From: Anopheles merus
Lineage: Eukaryota > Arthropoda > Insecta > Diptera > Culicidae
DNA: 64,000 nt
Reading direction: 5' to 3'
Assembly (NCBI RefSeq): GCF_017562075.2
Contig: NC_054083.1
Location: forward strand, 20,705,428-20,769,427
Below are positions 38,733 through 51,693 of the stretch, in pieces. The position numbers were made by a program, and so were the translations under genes. Position 1 is the first letter of the stretch. The number at the start of each line of letters is the position of its first letter. The notes under the pieces are model-generated. The model was not told where the DNA came from. It saw only the letters and a program-made list of their open reading frames with translations, and made no database searches.

Positions 38733-39311
38733 TTAGAGGATGTTACACTTGGGTTTCTTCTTCGGCGGAATCATCGGACAGAGCACCGCCCGGATCGCTT
38801 CGTCGAACACCGTCTTGAGGCCCTTCTGCGTCAGCGCCGAACACTCGAGGTACTTGACCGCACCGATCTCCTTGGCCATGGCCAGCCCCTGCGGGTACGT
38901 GATCGGCGACAGCTTCTTGTCCCGCAACTTGTCCACCGTGTTCTTGTCATCTCGCAGATCGAGCTTCGTCCCGACCAGTATGATCGGTATGTTCGGACAG
39001 TGGTGGCGCACCTCCGGGTACCATTTCGCCCGCACGTTCTCGAACGAGGCCGGATTGACGAGCGAGAAGCATATGAGAAACACGTCCGTCTGCGGGTAGG
39101 ACAGGGGCCGCAGCCGATCGTAATCCTCCTGCCCGGCCGTATCCCACAGCCCGAGGTTGATCGGTTTGCCGTCGACCATCACGTTCGCGGAGTAGTTGTC
39201 GAACACGGTCGGGATGTACTCGCCCGGAAATGCGTTCGTTGTGTAGCTGATCAGCAGGCACGTCTTACCGACGGCACCGTCACCGACGACGACACATTTG
39301 ATCGCTTGCAT
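38733..39311 (-). CDS. Rac1: Rac-family Rho GTPase
   Basis: A small GTPase switch that controls actin remodelling, cell migration, axon guidance and immune-cell spreading at the inner face of the plasma membrane. The 192-residue length is standard for Rac. Visible motifs are the P-loop GDGAVGKT (residues 10-17), switch I with YIPTVFDNY (T35), DTAGQE (57-62, Q61 intact), TKLD (115-118, the Rac/Rho form of NKXD), the ECSAL base-contact loop (156-160), and a polybasic tail ending in the CAAX box CNIL, which predicts geranylgeranylation. The coding sequence is uninterrupted, as I recall for fly Rac1 and Rac2. The start has a strong dipteran context (CAAC before ATG). A 3' splice site 178 nt upstream of the ATG shows that the leader is spliced. 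Rac versus other Rho members is clear from switch I and the NPASFENV segment. The Rac1 or Rac2 name is a choice between near-identical paralogues. Confidence 0.97.
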   Translation of the reverse strand: MQAIKCVVVGDGAVGKTCLLISYTTNAFPGEYIPTVFDNYSANVMVDGKPINLGLWDTAGQEDYDRLRPLSYPQTDVFLICFSLVNPASFENVRAKWYPEVRHHCPNIPIILVGTKLDLRDDKNTVDKLRDKKLSPITYPQGLAMAKEIGAVKYLECSALTQKGLKTVFDEAIRAVLCPMIPPKKKPKCNIL

Positions 39312-39489
39312 GTTGCTGCTGATGGGTCTGTGTCGGGCTCAGGGCTGACGAACGGGGTGCAGTGGTGGTGGCAGCCGGGTGCGCTGGTGGTTCTGTTTTT
39401 CACGGGCGTGCCACGTGGTAGGGTGAAAGTGTTGTTACGCTTTTCTTTTGGCTTTGCAGCTTGCTTCCGCGATCGATCACATGCAGCGC
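39312..39489 (-). other. 5' UTR portion of the Rac coding exon
   Basis: Reading the minus strand, a pyrimidine-rich stretch ending ccaaccattttag is a good 3' splice site (AG at 39491-39490). The exon would then start at 39489 with gcgctgcat and run 178 nt to the Rac start codon. Upstream leader exon(s) must lie at higher coordinates. Confidence 0.6.
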
Positions 39490-43352
<3,863 letters not shown>

Positions 43353-43600
43353 CTCGTTGATAATTTGCTGCTGCTGCTGTTGCCGCTGGTGGTAAATTTA
43401 ATCCCCCGGTCGCTACCGATTTCGCTCACTACTCGCTCGCTCGCTAAACACCCGCTTGGCTGCTGCCTCTAGTTGCTGCGGGCCACAGAGGAATTCCACA
43501 GAGGCACACACAAACTCTGGTGGAAGTGTACGTTTGATAGCCGTTTTTTTGCTCTTCGCCCTCTCGACCAATCATCCAGCCACACTGTGTGGGATGGGCC
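43353..43600 (-). promoter_or_regulatory. Candidate Rac first exon and promoter
   Basis: On the minus strand this segment reads like a dipteran 5' UTR, with repeated GAGCGAGCGAGCGAG and CAGCAGCAGCAGC words, and ends in a usable donor (AACGAG then GTGCGT). A CCAAT-type word (gattggt on the minus strand, near 43570) lies upstream. There is no clear TATA or initiator. The assignment is inference from position and composition. It would make Rac and the THAP gene divergently transcribed, with start codons about 5 kb apart and promoters within about 700 bp. Confidence 0.3.
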
Positions 43601-44257
43601 GACAGTGGACATGACAGACGACAACCGGTCGACACCAGGGTTTGGCGAGTTGAATAGAATAGAATTTTATAACGTAAATTTACAGCAAATTTGAGTGGTT
43701 TAAACATAACAAAAGTTCAAAATTAGTTTTTTTGTTTTTGTTTCGTTGATAAAACGAAAATTTAGTTAACATTCAGTACTCGGCGCTATATTGTGATCGT
43801 TTTTATCATGTGTGTCCCAATGTACGAGCAAACGAACATACCATTGCTTGCTTGAAAGGGAAACCGGTTTTAGAATTTTCTTGTACCGAGTTTACACGAT
43901 GAAGCAGCGTGTACACGTTGCACAGCACGTCATAATTTTTGAAAATGTTCAACGAATTTGTGGTTTTTGTTTTATTTATGCAAAAAATAGGTACTGTTTG
44001 GTAAATGCGTAACAAATGAATCAACAACCCGAATTCAATCCCACGTGCATAAATGTATTTAGTTTCTCGACACAGGCTCGGATAGTCGCCGTTTTCCATT
44101 GAAGCTTCACCAGCACCTGCAGCAGCAACGGCAGCATAAAATGACAATATAAACAAAGTGATTCGCTTGGGTGGAGGCGGGAAACATTGTTGTTATTTCG
44201 GCCCGCTAATAAACCGCTTGCTTACGGTTTTTGGGGAAAACGAAACGCAGAAAAACC
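43601..44257 (+). promoter_or_regulatory. THAP gene upstream region with E2F-like site
   Basis: This is the 5' flank of the THAP start codon. GGCGGGAAA at 44176-44184, the reverse complement of the E2F consensus TTTCCCGCC, lies 74 bp upstream of the ATG. A TATAAA-like word (atataaac) lies near 44146. The left part is AT-rich with no other recognised element. The E2F site is sequence-level evidence only. Confidence 0.35.
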
Positions 44258-45325
44258 ATGAGCAAATTACGCTCATGCTGTGTACCGTGCTGTAACGAAG
44301 AAAAGTTTTCCCTCGTCCACAAGTTCCCGTCGGACAACGAGCGGGCGGAGCAGTGGCGCCGGGTGCTGGCCATCGATGACTTTGTCGGTCTGTCGATCGA
44401 CGTCATCCGGAAGCGGTTCTTCATCTGCACGCGCCACTTCCGCGATTCCGACTACAAAAACGAAGCGTCCCGCAGCCTCAACATTACGGCGGTGCCGTCC
44501 ATTAATCTGGTCACGCTGAACGATCCGGAAGGTATGAACCGTGATCCACCGCCACTGAACCGGCCCGGAACGATGCTTCCCGTTGGGCAGGGCTTGGCGG
44601 AGCCGAAAGGGGGACAGGATAGCGGTCGACAGGATAGCGGTCGACAGGAGCAGACGGCCAATACTTCCACCGTGAGCCCGGGGTTGACCGCTTACGTCGA
44701 AGAATCCTGCCCCGAAGTGTCCCAGTTCGCGACGACGTACGGGGATGACATAGAGTTCATCAACGTTCCGTCGAGCGATGCATTCCGAAAGTCTTCCCAA
44801 GGATCGGCCTCTACTGTTTCATTGAAACGAGCCTTCCCCAAACCAATTCCCAGTCCGGGTACCCTCAATACTATCAGCCTCATTGAGCCGAGAGTGAAAG
44901 TACCCCCGACGCGGGCGAACAACGTGCTGCGGCGAACGATCGTTACGAAACCGGCGTACAGTAATATCGTCCCCCTGGGTGTGCCGGTCGTTCCCGCAGA
45001 TGGAGCCCCGCTGGTGCTGAGACGAATCAAGGGGCCAGTGCCGATGGTGGAGCGTAAAAAATGTACCAGCACGATGACGCAAACGGATGATACGGCGGTA
45101 GAGGAACCAGCTGATAAGCCACCGGGTCAGACGGTGGACGAGCAGGACGATAAGGATGTAAAGGCAAACCAGCCCGCTACGAAGGTGCTGGCCCTGCTCG
45201 AGTGTACGCCGGAGAATTTGCAACGGTTACAGCGCAAGCTGGAGGCGGAAGGTGGCGCGTTGTGCCTTGACGAGCGCCTGTTACGACTGGATGACGACGA
45301 TGAAGCGGAGCGCGATAAAGGTTAG
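44258..45325 (+). CDS. THAP-domain zinc-finger protein (first coding exon of a spliced locus)
   Basis: A sequence-specific DNA-binding protein by family. The N-terminal THAP domain (residues about 1-85) has the C2CH zinc ligands C7, C12, C57 and H60, the invariant Trp (W33), the HKFP proline (P24) and the closing AVPSINL, equivalent to AVPTIF. I chose the ATG at 44258 (context AACC) because THAP domains start a few residues before the first Cys; an in-frame TTG 27 nt upstream is unlikely. The middle (about 90-330) is low-complexity, with a tandem 15-bp duplication (44613-44642, QDSGR twice) and a TMTQT motif of dynein-light-chain-binding type. The end is acidic (DDDDEAERDK). Unspliced, the frame stops at 45325 (355 residues), but the stop lies inside a strong donor (AAG then GTTAGT at 45321). 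Splicing joins it in phase to the dioxygenase exon, giving a 740-residue protein. Which form dominates cannot be told from DNA. Confidence 0.85.
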   Translation: MSKLRSCCVPCCNEEKFSLVHKFPSDNERAEQWRRVLAIDDFVGLSIDVIRKRFFICTRHFRDSDYKNEASRSLNITAVPSINLVTLNDPEGMNRDPPPLNRPGTMLPVGQGLAEPKGGQDSGRQDSGRQEQTANTSTVSPGLTAYVEESCPEVSQFATTYGDDIEFINVPSSDAFRKSSQGSASTVSLKRAFPKPIPSPGTLNTISLIEPRVKVPPTRANNVLRRTIVTKPAYSNIVPLGVPVVPADGAPLVLRRIKGPVPMVERKKCTSTMTQTDDTAVEEPADKPPGQTVDEQDDKDVKANQPATKVLALLECTPENLQRLQRKLEAEGGALCLDERLLRLDDDDEAERDKG

Positions 45326-45468
45326 TGGGCCCGGACTTTGGCCGCATTGAAAAAGGGTCGATTGCTTATCAGAGGAAGTGAGAGGACGAGTAGTTGCAAT
45401 CGTCACGCGTGCGCTGATTTCGTAATTTTAAATTGATTCAACGAGCTTTCCGGTGTTGTTATTTGCAG

Positions 45469-46708
45469 CGATGCAGTCGGACAAGCAGGACGGAACGGCG
45501 GACCCGACCCGTTTCCTCACCGTGTGGATCGACCCGAAAGACGGCGAGTCTATATCGGTTAGCTACGTTTGGTTGCGCGATCACTGCCAGTGCGAGGAGT
45601 GCTACAATGTGGCCACATTCCAACGGTCCACCTCGATCCTCGATTTGCCGCTGGACATACAGCCGGCGTTGTGTGATGTGACCGATAGTAAAATCGAAAT
45701 CGTCTGTAAGTATCCGGTGCCATTGATCCGCAACAGTGCATATCCACTTGAATGCCTCAATCTCCTCTTCCTCCCATCACAACAGGGCAGGATGGCCATC
45801 TATCGTCGTACCAACTGCGCCAGGTGATGGACAATCACGTGGACAACTACCGCAAACGGTTGGAAGAGCGGCGAGCCCAGCTCGTCCTTTGGGATTGCGC
45901 ACTGATCACCGCAGCGGATCACCCGCCCAGCTACGCCCGCGTCACGCTAAACGATCTGCTCTGCGAGGACAGCGTAATGCGGCAGGTTGTGGGTAGCTTG
46001 ATTACGTACGGCTTTGCCTTCATTACCAAAGTGCCACCGAACCAGCAAAGCACGGAGATGGCAGTGAAGCGCATCTTTCCCGTGCAGCGCACTCTGTTCG
46101 GTGACATGTGGACGTTCAGCGAGAGCAAGATGGACCACAGCGACACGGCGTACACGAACGGTTTCCTGGGGCCGCACACGGACAACACGTACTTTAGCGA
46201 TGCGGCCGGGCTGCAGGTGCTGCACTGCATCCAGTTCAACGGGCGCGGCGGCGAGACGCTGCTCGTCGATGGGTACGCGGCGGCGGAACGGTTGCGCGAA
46301 AGCGATCCCGCCGCGTACGACAGGCTGTGCGAGTATCCGCTCGAGGCGGAGTACATTGAGGAGGATAAGCACCATCGGTACGTGGCGCCAGTTATTAAGC
46401 GCCATCGTGTGCTGACCGCGGCGGTCGAGCAAATACGCTTTAACCCGTACGATCGGGCACCGATGCGCACGCTGGCGGCGGCAGAGGTGCCCCAGTTCTA
46501 TGCCGACTATCGCAAGCTGGCGGAGGAGCTGTACCGCGAGGAGGTGCAGTGGAAGTTTCAGCTCACGCCCGGCACGGTGCTAATCTTTGACAATTGGCGC
46601 GTGCTGCACGGCCGGATGGCGTACAGTGGGAAGCGGGTGATGACCGGATGCTATGTGGCGAGGACGGAATATCAGAGCGTGGCGCGCACGATGGGGCTGA
46701 TCGAGTGA
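45469..46708 (+). CDS. TMLHE: Trimethyllysine dioxygenase-type Fe(II)/2OG oxygenase
   Basis: Hydroxylates N6-trimethyllysine, the first step of carnitine synthesis, or possibly gamma-butyrobetaine, the last step. Exons are 45469-45705 and 45786-46708, with donor GTAAGT and a pyrimidine-rich acceptor; the join creates W79. Counted from the ATG at 45471 it is 385 residues. The N-terminal domain has the family zinc site (C39, C41, C44, H83). The double-stranded beta-helix domain has the iron ligands H209, D211 (PHTDNTYF) and H353 (NWRVLHGR), and the 2OG-binding R362. The HTDNTYF segment, LLVDGYAAAE and the GCY..R ending resemble TMLHE more than BBOX1. A mitochondrial presequence is not apparent. 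Exon 2 starts two bases before the ATG, immediately after a good 3' splice site, and continues the THAP frame (K-A-M), so the enzyme may be the C-terminal half of a fusion. Catalytic residues are all present. Confidence 0.88.
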
Positions 46709-48249
46709 GCAGTTGGCAGCATAATTGGAAAGGGTTTTTTTTTTCATTATTGTGGTTTTGCGTTATGAATGCAATGAACCAGAAATGCAATAGAAATCGT
46801 TGTATGTCGGTTCGGTTCGGTGAAAACGCAAAGTAGGAGGTGTTAGTATGCCTATGCCAAACTCTTTACGTACTGCTTCAAACGCGTCACTATAGTCTCA
46901 ACGTCTACTCACAGCGTTCACAAACCCCATTCAAAATTGCACTGGATGCGCCTTTCCTATTCGAAACAGCTGAACAACATACCGTGACGGCACGCTGATG
47001 TCGGACATCAAAGTGTTCGTATGCATTACCCCAGACATGTGCTAGCTTTGGAGCTTCCTGGACAGTTTCTTGAACCTCGTATGGGAATATCGCCTTCGAT
47101 AAGGTTAGTGTTTCACAATGTTGTGGCAAAAATCAGGCCAAAATCTAAAAAAAGCGAGTATGGCCATTTTGCCGTATATGGTTGAATGTATTGGAAGAGA
47201 TATTTTCAACTTAGGTTCTCTGGTACGCACATGACGTACCAATACAACCTTGTTGCTAGCACTAATGAGTAATGACTATAATTATTCAATATCAGCATCG
47301 TATTGGCCAATCTGGACAAGCATTTGGCAGTATTTTGCCAATGTATGGAATCTGTTGCACTGTTCAATTCAGTGGATTTTATGAATTTTACCCACTTTTT
47401 GACATTTTTCGTAAAAGTAAAGAGTATCTTAATCGATGTGTGATGAACGTGGTATAAGGAATTTTCCAGGAAGCATCATAGTTCGAAGATTGGTGAAAAG
47501 TAGCTTCACTTTAGGGTGGTGTCACCTGTATAGACGCTTGTTTTTTAGCCTTTCGATAGAGCAACTTACTTTATATTAAACGAAAAGACACACTGTATGG
47601 ATCCAATCTCAACAATAGCACGACAACTAAAAGAAACGGCAGATTTTGATGAAGTAGAATTTTTAATTCTTAATAATTTGGATTATAAAGTCGTTCGAAG
47701 TGGGTCGTTTGCTCACGGTTTAGATTTTGATATATTTTATTTCTAAATTGTCTTATTTGTTGTATAACAGACAAATATATTAAAATAAATTGAGAGCGAG
47801 AGAAATAGGGGGAAAGTTGTGCATGCCAGCTTTGAAATCCATGACAGAGAGATAGAGAGATAGAGAGAGAGAGAGACTAGGGACTAGGCTATTGCCCACC
47901 AGCATGTTGGCTGCAATCCGTTTAGGTAGGATCGTAAGATTACCTTCAACAAACTACTAGCAACGAATGGAATGATTAATTTGCTCTAAATTATGTAAAT
48001 GGTTGATTAATTTACACTTTCGACACGACAAGCAAGTAGGCTCGACAAGCAAGTAGGCGAAACAAAAGGACGATGTTTAGAGTATATATAAAACAAGTGG
48101 CACCTACGAATAGGTTTTGCTAGCATTTTCTGTAAATAAAGGAAAGCAAAAATCAATAAAAAGATCAAAACATTTGAAATGTTTTCGTATAATAGTCTGT
48201 TTTGATAGATAGAATAATGCCAAAAGACATTTTTGGATTCGGCACTTCC
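46709..48249. other. Intergenic region between convergent genes
   Basis: The dioxygenase (plus) and Tectonic (minus) converge here. AATAAA words on the plus strand occur near 47784, 48134 and 48157, far from the dioxygenase stop; the closest weak candidate is AATAGA near 46789. Short GA runs occur at 47847-47876. A 65-codon open frame after a good acceptor (47549-47746) is annotated separately. The remainder is AT-rich and unrecognised. Confidence 0.5.
47549..47746 (+). other. Unassigned exon-like open frame, 65 codons
   Basis: A strong 3' splice site (gcttgttttttag, AG at 47547-47548) is followed directly by an open frame to TAA at 47744-47746. An ATG at 47597 would give 49 residues. The frame is AT-rich in codon use, unlike the GC-rich neighbouring genes. 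It contains GSFAHGLDFDI, which superficially resembles the G-S...D-x-D core of nucleotidyltransferases, but it stops three residues later, so no catalytic domain is present. I do not recognise it. It could be a fragment of a decayed element or chance. Confidence 0.2.
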
Positions 48250-48255
48250 TTTATT
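48250..48255 (-). terminator. Poly(A) signal AATAAA for Tectonic
   Basis: The minus strand reads AATAAA about 105 nt after the Tectonic stop codon, the expected distance for a short dipteran 3' UTR. Confidence 0.55.
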
Positions 48256-48357
48256 TAAATAAGATCTCTGTTTCTATCCACTCATTAATTACTGGACAAG
48301 ATGGTTATTATTTTATCGTTTTAAATTACACACTGGTACTTACCTCCCTTCCCCCCG

Positions 48358-51300
48358 TTACCTTAACACGCCGAATGTAAAAACCACGCCAAATACGAGC
48401 AAACCTTTACCGAACCCTACAACCCCGAGCGACGCGGACGACGAGGATGACGTTAGGTCGAAAAACTGTACCTGCAGGAAGATCGGCACCCGGATCTCTT
48501 CCTCCAACCGGAAGCGCAGATTTACCCGCGGTCCAAACACAATCTCCGCATCGTGCACCACTGCCTGATGGCGCACGTCCCGCACACGGGTCCGTGCGTA
48601 GTAGAACCGATAGTTTACGCTGATCAGCATATTGGTGCAGGTGAAGTAGCTATCGGTGGTGTTGTCGGTGGAGCTGTCTGCCGACGCCTGTTCCGAACCG
48701 GGTTCGGCATCGGCCACAACGTTCGTGGAACGCACCCGCACCCAGTCGGTGGAACGGTTCCGCGGGTTGCCGTACTTGGAGAGGTAAAGGTTCAACTTAT
48801 CGTATCCTTCGCCCTTGGTGGGATACAGCTCCGGATAAACTCCATTAAGCAGCTGGGCGTACAAACCGACCTGAAGAGTTTGGCAAAATTTGGTGAAATT
48901 TTGGCCCGCCGTTTGATTGACCAGCTCCGGTGGGATATAGTTGCAGCGGTGAAACGAATCCGTACCAAAGTTGATCGTTCCGTGGCCCTGCTCGGACAGT
49001 GTGCAACGATTTGCTCGGTTGATTGGGAGACGCAACCGGAAGGACGTGTCCGGTAGGCGTGTTTCGTTCGTAAAGTACGCCAGCATACGATTGTTGGGTG
49101 AGCTTTCCTCGGGAGGTGGTCCTTCCTGTGGGGTTGTTCTGTTTGCAGGAAACTCCCGATGAGACACGATCAACGGTTTGCCGGTGAGATATCCAATATT
49201 GCCACTAACAGCGCGAGTTGAATTCGGCTTCGATGGAGGAGTTGGGACGATAAATCGTACAGTGATACGCTGCCATACGGATTCCATCCAAAGGTCCTCT
49301 TCGTCAGCGCTTCTTTCACACAGTAGCTTCAGCTGTACGTTGAACAGGTTTGTGTAGTTGTGAATAAAAATAATCTCAAGCTCAAGGCATGAGCTATCAG
49401 GGAATTCCTCTAGCAGCAACTCTTCCACTGACGATGTGCTGTTGGTGACATTCGAACTCTGCGTGCAGTTCCAGCCGTGCGGGGAGTTGTGATGGCATAT
49501 CGACACGGTAGCATTCAGGCAGTCTCCATCCTCCACACAGTAGTGCTCCATAACGGTGGACTTTTTGGGCATTTGGAAGAAGCGGGCCGATGAAGATGCG
49601 TGTCGTAGAAAGGCCCGATTGAAGTCACTCAGCTCGTCCACGGTTTGGCGCCGGCAGAAGTTGGTACGATCGCGGAGGAAGCGCACGGGTTGCTCAAGTT
49701 GACACGAACTGCCGGTGAGTGAGTAAGGAATGGCTGCGAAAGAAACGATTATACAATATTCAACATCATTTTGGATGCTAAGCCAATTTTAAAACATTCT
49801 TCCTGATTATTCAAGATCGACTACTCCCTCAGAAGCAAAACTATACATATATCAAAGAGGATTCCGTAATGGTAAATCAAACGACCAGATCTTCACCATA
49901 CGGCAGATCCTGAAGAAGATGGAAAAATACAGATGAGCTTGCTTGTCTTCTATTCAACATGGCTTTAGAGAAGGCTATCCGTGACGTAAAGTTGTAGACT
50001 ACGGGAACCATTTTCTATTAGTCAAACCAAATCCTGGCACACGCTGATGATGTAAACAATATTGGTCTGCGGATATTCTATGTAGCTGAAGCTTACCAAA
50101 GAATCGAGAAGGCGGTAGAGAACCTCAGATTACAGATAAACGAGGCACATGCCAAACAGATGGTGGCACCACCAGAAGGCCTACTAACAAACACGGTCCT
50201 ATGCAGAAATGATATACGGGGGTGAACGCACTTTCGAAGTTATCGAAGAATTTAAAATCTCAGGTCAACATCGACCATAGCAATACCTGAGCAAGGATGC
50301 TAGTATTGATAACTAAGCTGTACTATTGCTAACTAAGCCTCTGAGACATTGATATTGCTCAAATTTGGCAAAATCTTCTTGGCCACGATCGAGATGAAAA
50401 TCTTCGAGATGATGATATTCAGAAGGATCTTTGGCCCCGTATGTTATAGGAAGGTTAATTGAGTTGCCGATACAATGACGAGCTATTCGAGATGAACTGC
50501 GATCTGACGGTCGTTCCAGTTGAACTGGTAGTTCCAAGATGAGGAGGCAATCCAGTCGCTCTTAAGATTCAAGTTTCATCAATTTCTATAGAAGTTCACC
50601 AATAACTCTGAATATGAACTTAAACGCTCTATAAAACATCTATATAGATACATGTAACTTATCTTCAATATTAAGAATTTGTGAGATTCACGCATTTTTA
50701 GAGACCCGAATCTTGATCCTTTACTGATCTTAATGAAATAGTCATGATACATACCAAATGGTTGCATCAGCTCGCTTGTTTCGTTGTAGAAGTAGATTAC
50801 ATCATCCACATGATAGTGGTTAGGGCGTACCGCTTCTTCCGACGAACTATCCAAGGGAAATACTTCCTTCCACTTGTAACGCGTAGCGGCGGGAAGTCTT
50901 TCTGCGTTGTAGAACTGGAATTGTAATAGAATCATGTTAAGTGTACAGTTCCCATCTTCAGACACAACATGGTCGATTCTTACACTTTCATCCCCTTCCT
51001 CGTAGACGGGCTCAACGAGACAGAACAGTCCACCCTGTACCCGGCACGATTGCAATCCCTCGCCATGATGGTACTCGTCCGTGTGCAGTAGCTCCTGGTC
51101 GCAGTCAAAAGTACGCAAAATGGCCGCACTGCAATCGATATCGCAACAGCAGTTAATGTCACAAACGTTAATCTGTGAGGGTAGGGAGAAATAAAAGGAG
51201 ATTCATATTAGTTTTTTGTATATATTTTGCTGCACTGTTTACTCACTGTCAAGTCACATCGGCAGTAATATCCTTTCGGGACCAGCTTTGCCGCACGTCC

Positions 51301-51693
51301 TGCTGGAAACGAAGGATGGGCAAACTCCGTTGGATCTATAGTAGGCGTTGCAGTCGTAGCTGTTCCGGCTGCAGTGCTCTCCACAGTAACGGCTTGTTCC
51401 GGGGCAGTTGTTTTGCTGGTAGACAGAGCAGCCGTACTGCTGCTTGTAGTTCCTTCCGTCGTAGAGATCGTAGTAGACATTTCCGTGGTCGCTTCTCCCA
51501 TCGGTGTAGTGGAACTACTCACATTCCCACTCGCATCAGTCGTGTTTTTTACATTTATCTTCGCCACATCAATCTTCACAAAGTGTTGAACGTTCCGTTC
51601 GCCTCCCTCAACAACGCCGCAAGCCACCACTAGCAGCACCAACGACCACCAAAGCAAGATGACCCTCTTCCCCTCAACGCAGCTCAACGCCAT
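48358..51693 (-). CDS. tctn: Tectonic, ciliary transition-zone protein (three exons)
   Basis: A secreted or membrane glycoprotein of the MKS complex at the ciliary transition zone, part of the diffusion barrier at the cilium base. Exons are 51693-51247, 51172-50755 and 49733-48358. All splice sites are GT-AG and in phase, for 746 residues. It starts with a signal peptide (hydrophobic ILLWWSLVLLVVACGVV), then a Ser/Thr-rich linker (about 45-115), then the diagnostic Cys cluster (YYCRCDLT joined to INVCDINCCCDIDC). The tectonic domain follows, including GSSCQLEQPVRFL...FCRR, SGNIGYLTGKPL, an FG.....C motif (NFGTDSFHRC) and YGNPRNRSTDWV. Many N-x-S/T sites are present. The C-terminus is hydrophobic (GLLVFGVVFTFGVL), a possible membrane anchor. 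Intron 1 is 74 nt; intron 2 is 1021 nt and holds a dead retrotransposon. The ATG overlaps the B9D2 end by 20 nt. Which vertebrate TCTN paralogue it corresponds to is not resolvable; insects usually have one. Confidence 0.93.
49845..50575 (+). pseudogene. Decayed non-LTR retrotransposon reverse transcriptase fragment
   Basis: Plus-strand pieces match the reverse transcriptase of non-LTR retrotransposons: QRGFRNGKSNDQIFTIRQIL (the GFR..KST..QIF motif, 49853-49912), NMALEKAIRDVKL, the catalytic-box remnant HADDVNNIG (near 50040, Y/F to H), YVAEAYQRIEKAVENLRLQI, and RYNDELFEMNCDLTVV near the 3' end. Stops, frameshifts and an internal deletion between the fingers and palm motifs show it is dead. 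It lies in Tectonic intron 2, antisense to that gene, and accounts for most of the intron length. Family (Jockey, CR1 or RTE-like) is not settled. Confidence 0.85.

Noticed and set aside
45931..46470. Minus-strand frames of 161-179 codons over the dioxygenase
   Set aside because: Antisense shadows; all conserved motifs are on the plus strand.
46905..47129. A 74-codon minus-strand frame in the intergenic region
   Set aside because: It looks moderately protein-like, but it has no recognised domain and no splice or poly(A) context. It may be a fragment of a decayed element.
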